Shown here piece by piece: positions 58,895 to 64,000 of a stretch of DNA of 64,000 bases. Numbering within the stretch: the first letter of the stretch is position 1; every line of letters starts with the position of its first letter. Under the pieces are notes generated by a model. It searched no databases, was not told the DNA's origin, and was given only the letters and a program-made list of their open reading frames with translations. Both the position numbers and the translations under genes were made by a program. The stretch is from an uncultured Spirochaetota bacterium (lineage in GTDB: Bacteria > Spirochaetota > Spirochaetia > Treponematales > Rectinemataceae). The stretch is from the NCBI GenBank assembly GCA_903821875.1, contig CAIJMU010000124.1:62001-126000 (forward strand). The letters are read 5' to 3'.

Positions 58895-59704
58895 TCAGCC
58901 ACCGCCGAGCGGGTCCCGGCGGAAAAAAAGAAGCAATTGTGAATATACCTCGGGATACTCCGAGCGGAGCAGGGCTGGTCGCTCGAAGAAATACTCGCAC
59001 ATGACGGCAAAGAACTCGTCGGGTCCCTCGGCGGCGTAGTCGTCGATGCGTGGCGCTCCGCTTTTTTTCAGCTTGCCACGGCGGGGCTTGCGCGAGGCCG
59101 GTGACTTGAGGCGTGCGCGGAAGTCTACAAAGGCGGCCGCGAAGACCCGTCTCCAGGCTTCGGGATCCATCTCCTTGTGGAGGGGGGGGCAGCCATCGTA
59201 GCCCCCATCCCGGCCGTCGAGCTTGTGGGCCATCTCGTGGATGACGACGTTGTAGCCATCCCCCCAGCCGGACTGCTCGATGTCCACCTTCGAAAGCGCG
59301 ACCGGACCGAGGTCGAAGGCCTCCCCGGAAAACTCGTCGTCATACTCGTGCACCACGCCGGAGTCGTCGTAGTCCTTCGTGTGTACGCCGTATTCTCGGG
59401 GAGTGATCATGAGGGTTGACCAGTCGTCATACCAGTCGATCCCGAGTCCGAGTATGGGAAGGCAGGCCTGGGCGGCAACCGAGACCCTGAGTTCATCGTC
59501 GAGCTCAACGTCACCGATCGGGTCGAAGATCTTCTCCCCGAGGAAGATCGTGGAAAGCTCCCGGAGCTTTTCCCTCTCGGCCTCCTCGAGTCCCGCGAAG
59601 ATCCTGTGCTCCTTCATGGCCCAGGCCCAGAGTTCGTCGGGAATGGGCTGCTTCGCGAGGATGCGACGGCGGCGCGAACGACGGAAAAAGGACAGGAGAC
59701 CCAT
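58895..59704 (-). CDS. mtfA: MtfA-type zinc-dependent peptidase/regulator
   Basis: A 269-residue protein of the MtfA family. VVIHEMAHKLDGRDG (residues 153-167) carries the HExxH zinc motif, and MCEYFFERPALLRSEYPEVY provides the downstream acidic region. The start SFFRRSRRRRILAKQPIPDE is typical. In E. coli MtfA binds and inactivates the Mlc repressor and has aminopeptidase activity; Mlc is not visible here. A strongly basic N-terminus follows the ATG, and no ribosome-binding site is seen. The longer frame to 59956 lacks support. It is a single gene converging on the aminotransferase. Confidence 0.85.
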   Translation of the reverse strand: MGLLSFFRRSRRRRILAKQPIPDELWAWAMKEHRIFAGLEEAEREKLRELSTIFLGEKIFDPIGDVELDDELRVSVAAQACLPILGLGIDWYDDWSTLMITPREYGVHTKDYDDSGVVHEYDDEFSGEAFDLGPVALSKVDIEQSGWGDGYNVVIHEMAHKLDGRDGGYDGCPPLHKEMDPEAWRRVFAAAFVDFRARLKSPASRKPRRGKLKKSGAPRIDDYAAEGPDEFFAVMCEYFFERPALLRSEYPEVYSQLLLFFRRDPLGGG

Positions 59705-60034
59705 GGAAGGGCAGGATAGCTGCGCGAAGGCTGCCTGCTCAAGGTGGCTTTCGCGCTGCAGAATCAGGCAAGAGGAGGAGCCACGCCCCGGCCTTTGCCC
59801 TGGAATTCGAGGCACAAGCCTTGAATCCGAAGGTTTTCCACCTCTAATGACCTTATTCCACAATAATCCGCAGTCCGAAGGCCTGGAGAACCGGATCTTT
59901 TCTGCAGGTCTGTGATAGCATGCCGTTGACTTAAGCGTGGGTATGTCAATATCCATGGTTCAGCCAGATCCACGCTAATCGTGGGTACATGTTAAGGGAA
60001 GCCCGGGGCAAGGCCTTGGGCGAAGGAAATGTTC
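59705..60034. other. 330-bp intergenic region upstream of the RRM gene with repeats
   Basis: No gene supported. AGCGTGG (59934-59940) and CCACGCT (59970-59976) form an inverted repeat, and CGTGGGTA is repeated directly at 59936-59943 and 59980-59987. A TTGACT at 59926-59931 with a poor -10 about 17 nt further could be the RRM promoter. The repeats then lie in the 5' leader and could fold or bind the RRM protein itself. Confidence 0.4.
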
Positions 60035-60307
60035 ATGGGCAGGAAAATCTATGTGGGCAATCTCAGCTTCAGCTCGAACGAGGATAGCCTCCGTAGGCTC
60101 TTTCAGTCGCACGGCACCGTAGCCTCGGCAAAGATCATCACCGATCGCGACTCCGGCGCTTCCAAGGGCTTTGCCTTTGTGGAGATGGGTACGGACGACG
60201 AGGCTCGCGCCGCAATCTCCGCATGCAACGGTATCGACCTCGATGGCCGCCAGATCAAGGTGAACGAAGCCATGGACAAGCCCCGCCGCGATAACGATCG
60301 CTACTGA
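60035..60307 (+). CDS. Small RNA-binding protein with one RRM domain
   Basis: A 90-residue single RNA-recognition-motif protein. RNP2 is KIYVGNLSF near the N-terminus and RNP1 is KGFAFVEM in the middle, both with the aromatic positions needed to stack on RNA. A short basic tail (KPRRDNDRY) follows. Similar stand-alone RRM proteins occur in cyanobacteria, spirochaetes and Bacteroidetes, often cold-induced, and are thought to act as RNA chaperones. I choose ATG 60035 because AAGGA lies 7 nt upstream; ATG 60029 would be too close to it. Monocistronic, with a strong terminator. Confidence 0.92.
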   Translation: MGRKIYVGNLSFSSNEDSLRRLFQSHGTVASAKIITDRDSGASKGFAFVEMGTDDEARAAISACNGIDLDGRQIKVNEAMDKPRRDNDRY

Positions 60308-60326
60308 GCTTGCTCTAGGTGAAAAG

Positions 60327-60354
60327 GGCCGCTCCTTCGGGGGCGGCCTTTCTA
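60327..60354 (+). terminator. Terminator of the RRM gene with UUCG loop
   Basis: GGCCGCTCC (60327-60335), TTCG tetraloop, GGGGCGGCC (60340-60348) with one G-T wobble, then TTTCT. Nineteen nt past the stop. Confidence 0.88.
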
Positions 60355-60415
60355 TTAATTTGCCCAGAAAGACTTAGCATTCCATTCAGGCAGCACGCCA
60401 ATTATCGAAGGCATT

Positions 60416-60461
60416 AAAAAAAGCCCCGGAATCAGCCGGCTATGCCAGGACTCCGAGGCTT
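60416..60461 (-). terminator. Terminator of the NifU-domain gene
   Basis: On the minus strand, arms at 60449-60461 and 60422-60433 (AAGCCTCGGAGTC and GATTCCGGGGCTT, with two wobble pairs) are followed by a run of seven T residues. It lies 17 nt past the stop. Confidence 0.8.
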
Positions 60462-60478
60462 CATCGATTCGCCGACCC

Positions 60479-60703
60479 TCACTCCTGGACAACTTCCTTG
60501 ACCTCGGGAATGGTCTTCTTAAGATAGTTCTCGACACCCTGCTTGAGGGTGAAGGTGGACATGGGGCAGGTTCCGCAGGCTCCGGTGAGGCGGACAGTTA
60601 CGAGACCATCGTCGCCGACCGATACGAGTTCAATGTCCCCGCCGTCAGCCTGAAGGGAAGGACGGACATCTTCAATGGCCTGGGCAACTTTTTCTTTGAG
60701 CAT
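60479..60703 (-). CDS. NifU C-terminal-domain iron-sulfur scaffold protein
   Basis: A 74-residue stand-alone NifU-like (Nfu) domain. RPSLQADGGDIELVSV (14-29) and LTGACGTCPMSTFTLKQGVE contain the invariant CxxC that binds a [4Fe-4S] cluster between two protomers. It delivers clusters to apoproteins, relevant here given the ferredoxin-linked oxidoreductases. GGGAGGAG lies 6 nt before ATG 60703; the longer frame to 60784 has no support. It is divergent from parA, with a 183-nt gap. Confidence 0.92.
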   Translation of the reverse strand: MLKEKVAQAIEDVRPSLQADGGDIELVSVGDDGLVTVRLTGACGTCPMSTFTLKQGVENYLKKTIPEVKEVVQE

Positions 60704-60886
60704 GGCAAACTCCTCCCGCACAATGTAGCTGTCTGAAGCCCTCGGGGTCAACGTCCGCAGTCCAGCCTCATGGCGGAGCTGCATCGCTTCGTGATAGATT
60801 CTTCGGAGTACCCGCTTATTTCACGACAAGCAAAGGACTCATCCCGGGTTTCACCCCTGGATTCGCGGGGTCGGTTGGAGAAGGAA

Positions 60887-61759
60887 ATGGCTCGCACGAT
60901 AGTGTTCGTCAACCAGAAAGGCGGCGTCGGGAAGACGACCACCGCGATAAACCTCGGGGCCTACCTGGCCATTCTTGGCAAACGCACACTCCTGGTTGAC
61001 TTCGACCCCCAGGCCAACCTCACAAGCGGCGTCGGCGGCAACGGCGAAGGTCGGGGAGTGTACGAAGTGCTCAGTGGTTCGCTCCCGGTGCGGGAAGCCA
61101 TCATCCGTACAAAGATCGACCGCCTCGCGCTCCTCCCCTCGTCAATCGACCTGTCTGGTGCCACGGTCGAGCTGGTCGATCGTGACGACCGCAACCTCTA
61201 CCTGAAGCGCGCCCTCGCCGAAGTCGTGCCTGACTATGACTACATCCTGATTGACTGCCCGCCCTCGCTCGGTGTCCTCACGCTCAACGGCCTGATGGCT
61301 GCGGACGAGGTGCTGATCCCCCTGCAGTGCGAGTATTTCGCGCTCGAGGGCCTGTCCCTCATCCTGAAGACCATCGAGCTTGTGCAGAAGAGCATGAACC
61401 AGAGACTCAAGATCGGCGGCATCGTGTTCACCATGTACGATTCGCGCACCAAGCTCGCGCAGGATGTCGTGCAGCAGGTGAGCGAATACTTCAAGGACCG
61501 CGTTTTCAGGACCATCATTCCCCGCAACGTGAGGCTTTCCGAGGCGCCATCCCACGGGCTGCCCGTCGCGTTGTACGATCCAAACTGCATCGGGGCACGG
61601 AGCTACGAGTCCCTCGCAAAGGAACTCGTGGCCCGCGTCGAGGGCGGGCCTGCCGTGCAGGCACCCGCTGCAAAGGCGAAGAAGCCCTCGGGGCAGGGAA
61701 GCCTGTTCGCGAAGGCGAGCCGTATCGATCAAGACGTTCGGACGGCGGAGGGCAAATAG
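60887..61759 (+). CDS. parA: Chromosome partitioning ATPase ParA/Soj
   Basis: A 290-residue ParA-type ATPase. The deviant Walker A QKGGVGKTTTAINLGAYLA begins at residue 10, LLVDFDPQANLTSGVG follows, and DYILIDCPPSLGVLTLNGL is the Walker B region; the C-terminal IPRNVRLSEAPSHGLPV is diagnostic of chromosomal Soj/ParA. The Ala/Lys-rich tail of about 35 residues is non-conserved. GGAGAAGGAA precedes ATG 60887, so the longer frame from 60770 is rejected. It forms an operon with parB (2-nt gap), but no consensus parS was seen in the window. Confidence 0.95.
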   Translation: MARTIVFVNQKGGVGKTTTAINLGAYLAILGKRTLLVDFDPQANLTSGVGGNGEGRGVYEVLSGSLPVREAIIRTKIDRLALLPSSIDLSGATVELVDRDDRNLYLKRALAEVVPDYDYILIDCPPSLGVLTLNGLMAADEVLIPLQCEYFALEGLSLILKTIELVQKSMNQRLKIGGIVFTMYDSRTKLAQDVVQQVSEYFKDRVFRTIIPRNVRLSEAPSHGLPVALYDPNCIGARSYESLAKELVARVEGGPAVQAPAAKAKKPSGQGSLFAKASRIDQDVRTAEGK

Positions 61760-61761
61760 GA

Positions 61762-62763
61762 ATGGCAAACAGGCAATTCGGTCTCGGCAAGGGACTCGCG
61801 GCTCTTATCCCCGAGCCCGGGCCGGTTCCCATCGAGGAGCCGATCGAGTGGTCCGAGGACTCCGCCGATGGCCGGGGCGACCAGCGGCGCGGGGGCCAGG
61901 CCTTCCAGGCTCCAGGCGAAGGCGGCATCCTCCGCGTCGGGCTTTCGCGCATCGAGCCGAACCCCGACCAGCCGCGCAAGAATTTCTCCGAGGAGTCGAT
62001 CGCCGAACTGGCCGCATCGATCCGCCTCCACGGGCTCATCCAGCCCATCATAGTCGAGACCATCGAGTCCGAGGGGACCGCGGTTCGCTACCGTATCGTC
62101 GCGGGCGAGCGCCGCTGGCGCGCCGCCGGAGTAGCTGCGCTCAAGGAAATACCAGTCATAGTACGTTCCTTTTCGAAGGAACGCCGTCTTGAGGTGGCCC
62201 TCATCGAGAACGTCCAGCGCGAGGATCTCAATCCCATAGAGGAGGCGGAGGCCTACCGCGGCATCATGGAGCTGACCGGTTGTACCCAGGAGGACGTCGC
62301 AGACAAGGTCGGAAAGTCGAGGCCTGCCATCGCCAACGCGCTGCGCCTCCTCAGGCTCACGCCGACGATGCTGGCAGCCATCCGCGGCGGGAATCTTTCG
62401 CCCGGGCACGCGCGCGCTCTTCTGGCCGTAGCCGATCCCACGGACCGCGAGCTGTTGTTCGCGCGCGTCATCGCGGAGGAGCTTTCCGTGCGGCAGGCCG
62501 AGGCAGCCGCCGGGGAATTCGGCCGCGGCAAACGGGTGAAGACCGCTGGTAACGGGGAGGGCGGCGGCGGCGGCGAAGGACCGCGCCCGGGCCAGCGCCA
62601 GGAACGGCGCGACCCGGACCTGGTGGCCGCCGAGCAGCGCCTGATCGAGGCTTTTGGTACCAAGGTGAGCGTCCGGGGCGACTTCGAAAAAGGGACAATT
62701 ACCATAGAATACTACAGCATGGAAGATCTCGAGCGCATCCTGGAGAAGGCCCGGGGCGGCTGA
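61762..62763 (+). CDS. parB: Chromosome partitioning protein ParB
   Basis: A 333-residue ParB/Spo0J CTP-dependent clamp. It starts RQFGLGKGLAALIPE, the ParA-interacting region. LSRIEPNPDQPRKNFSEESI, then GLIQPIIV and YRIVAGERRWRAA (GERR CTP-binding motif), IENVQREDLNPIEEA, and a helix-turn-helix from TQEDVADKVGKSRPAIANAL. A Gly-rich linker (about 268-280) and a C-terminal dimerisation helix close the protein. It loads at parS and spreads, aiding origin segregation. ATG 61762 follows the parA stop by 2 nt, so the genes are coupled. Confidence 0.95.
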   Translation: MANRQFGLGKGLAALIPEPGPVPIEEPIEWSEDSADGRGDQRRGGQAFQAPGEGGILRVGLSRIEPNPDQPRKNFSEESIAELAASIRLHGLIQPIIVETIESEGTAVRYRIVAGERRWRAAGVAALKEIPVIVRSFSKERRLEVALIENVQREDLNPIEEAEAYRGIMELTGCTQEDVADKVGKSRPAIANALRLLRLTPTMLAAIRGGNLSPGHARALLAVADPTDRELLFARVIAEELSVRQAEAAAGEFGRGKRVKTAGNGEGGGGGEGPRPGQRQERRDPDLVAAEQRLIEAFGTKVSVRGDFEKGTITIEYYSMEDLERILEKARGG

Positions 62764-62890
62764 TCAGAGGCCGCTCACGCTGTTTCCCTGACTTCGATGG
62801 TACTCAATTGTCCTTGCAGTCCGGGCAACGCGGATAATTGTCCCGGCACGCTTCGAGGCACGGCAAGGATGCCCGGATACGAAGGAGGCT

Positions 62891-63862
62891 CTACTTCCGT
62901 CCCAGTTCCTCCCGCATGAAAGCGAAGCTGCGATCGCCTTCCTCGGGCAGGCTTTCATGGCTGAAATCGGGATAGACGACCATGCGTTTTGGCGAGGTGA
63001 TCCGATTGTAGGCGGCGAACTGGCTTGAGGGGGGGCAGATCGTGTCCATCAGGCCAGTGAAAAAGAGGACCGAGCCCCGGATGCGCGGGGCCAGATGCTG
63101 GACATCGATGTAGCCTAACCTTTCGAAGATCTCGTTCTCCCTGGCGTGTGTTGGATCGAAGCGCCTGAAGTGCTCGCGGAGTTCCTTGTATGCGTCCCCT
63201 CCAAGGTCCATTTCCCAGACGCGCTGGTAGTCCGAGAGGAAGGGATAGACGGGCGCAAGGCAGGCTATGCGCGGCTCGAGGGCGGCGCAGGCGAGGGTGA
63301 GTGCACCTCCCTGGGACAGGCCCATGGCCCCGACACGGGTGGAGTCGACTTCGGGGAAAGCCATTACAATTGAGGCTAACTGCGCGGTGTCGAGGAAGAT
63401 CTGCCTGTAGAGGAGATTTTCCTTCGAGTCGTCGAGCCCGCGGACAATGTGTCCATTCAGGCTGTTGCCCCGGGTGCCTCCCCGGTCCTCGGACAAGCCG
63501 CCCTGTCCCCGGCAATCCATGGCAATGACGGAGAACCCGGCTGCGACATAGCCGAGCTTCGAGGACCATTCACCTGAGTTGCCTGAGTAGCCATGGAACT
63601 GGAGGAGGGCCGGATGCGGGGTAACCGCCGTGGAGGGGCGGAGATACTTGGCGTGGATGCGCGCGCTGCGGACGCCAGTGAAAAAGAGGTCGAAGCACTC
63701 GGCAAAACCGCATTCAAAGGATGAGGGCCTGAGCTCGACCTGGGGATCGACACTCCGCATTTCGCCAAGGGCATCTTCCCAATACTCATCAAAATCTGAC
63801 GGGCAGGGGTTCCTTCCCCTGTAGGTCTTCAGTTCCGCAAGGGGCAAATCGACGACAGGCAT
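62891..63862 (-). CDS. Carbohydrate esterase family 7 (acetyl xylan esterase/cephalosporin-C deacetylase)
   Basis: A 323-residue alpha/beta hydrolase. MDCRGQGGLS (115-124) is the CE7 RGQ motif; GAMGLSQGGALTLA (178-191) holds nucleophile Ser183; LMDTICPPS gives the acidic residue and PDFSHESLPEEG the catalytic His in the HE motif. N-terminal PLAELKTYRGRNPCPSDFDE is also typical. CE7 enzymes deacetylate small acetylated sugars or antibiotics and usually work in the cytoplasm as hexamers. No signal peptide. It converges on parB across a 127-nt gap with no clear terminator; a pathway partner is not visible here. Confidence 0.93.
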   Translation of the reverse strand: MPVVDLPLAELKTYRGRNPCPSDFDEYWEDALGEMRSVDPQVELRPSSFECGFAECFDLFFTGVRSARIHAKYLRPSTAVTPHPALLQFHGYSGNSGEWSSKLGYVAAGFSVIAMDCRGQGGLSEDRGGTRGNSLNGHIVRGLDDSKENLLYRQIFLDTAQLASIVMAFPEVDSTRVGAMGLSQGGALTLACAALEPRIACLAPVYPFLSDYQRVWEMDLGGDAYKELREHFRRFDPTHARENEIFERLGYIDVQHLAPRIRGSVLFFTGLMDTICPPSSQFAAYNRITSPKRMVVYPDFSHESLPEEGDRSFAFMREELGRK

Positions 63863-63962
63863 TGGCTGACTCCTCGGGTGTACGGTATGGCGACTATTCT
63901 GTGGGCATTGTCATTTCGGGATGGAAGGGCGTAAAGACCTGCCGGTGCTGCAGCCCCGAGTG

Positions 63963-64000
63963 TCAGCTCAGATCCGCGAAGAGCCTCTCGGGGTCGACGG
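63963..64000 (-). CDS. C-terminus of a minus-strand gene cut by the window edge
   Basis: The last bases read, on the minus strand, VDPERLFADLS followed by TGA (63963-63965). Codon choice (G/C-ending in 8 of 11) and composition look coding. Too short to identify. It would lie about 100 nt upstream of the CE7 esterase on the same strand. Confidence 0.35.
   Translation of the reverse strand, partial: VDPERLFADLS

Noticed and set aside
60704-60886. parS site near parAB
   Set aside because: No close match to TGTTTCACGTGAAACA was found by eye here or next to parB; only partial TTTCAC words occur. An exhaustive motif scan was not possible.

Overview
The window is high-G+C bacterial DNA with densely packed, largely translationally coupled genes and a fermentative amino-acid-using gene set: pyruvate:ferredoxin oxidoreductase, ADP-forming acetyl-CoA synthetase, a Liv-type amino-acid importer, threonine aldolase, RidA, and aldehyde:ferredoxin oxidoreductase with an aminotransferase. 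LruC-domain lipoproteins, an LA_2272-type surface-repeat protein, a small RRM protein and an MtfA-like peptidase point to an anaerobic member of the Spirochaetota. That assignment is an inference from gene content; no rRNA or tRNA gene is visible to confirm it.

Layout. 1-3 kb (+): end of porB, both acetyl-CoA synthetase subunits and an acetyltransferase. 3-10.4 kb (-): a branched-chain amino-acid ABC importer whose permease and both ATPases are fused into one 865-residue protein, then an aminotransferase, an Asp/Glu racemase and RidA. 10.7-17.2 kb (+): threonine aldolase and a five-gene glycan operon. 17.3-24 kb (-): enolase, two sensor kinases, dCTP deaminase and a STAS protein. 24-38.5 kb (-): a large Wzx/Wzy-type exopolysaccharide operon, nearly every gene overlapping the next by 4 nt. 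38.6-44.1 kb (+): a three-gene regulatory operon. 44.3-50.4 kb (+): two LruC lipoprotein genes flanking a decayed AAA-ATPase-like gene. 50.5-55.4 kb (-): a GH9 glycosidase, the surface-repeat protein and FdhD. 55.5-58.9 kb (+): aldehyde oxidoreductase operon. 59-64 kb: MtfA, RRM protein, NifU-domain protein, ParA/ParB and a CE7 esterase.

The main discovery candidate is a regulatory circuit linking the exopolysaccharide operon to the LruC lipoproteins. The operon at 38.6-44.1 kb encodes (i) a receiver-PAS-PP2C phosphatase-RsbW-like kinase, (ii) a hybrid histidine kinase and (iii) an NtrC-family sigma-54 activator. Both LruC genes downstream have the same three-part leader: a TCTCA-N3-TGAGA dyad centred 116 or 114 bp upstream of the -24 GG, a GG-N10-GC sigma-54 promoter, and a perfect small hairpin starting 13 nt after the promoter GC, where the transcript should begin. 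The divergent polysaccharide operon contains one phosphorylatable STAS protein inside it, another just beyond it, and a third degenerate STAS domain fused to its Wzc-like co-polymerase. The whole resembles the Vibrio fischeri SypA/E/F/G biofilm circuit, rebuilt with different domain orders and a different matrix-protein family.

Other points worth attention are a 42-residue gene hidden between a STAS gene and wzy, a single-base frameshift in one glycosyltransferase, a 28-codon stump of a dehydrogenase gene in the leader of the aldehyde oxidoreductase operon, and a glycan operon containing an unrecognised nucleotidyltransferase-like protein.
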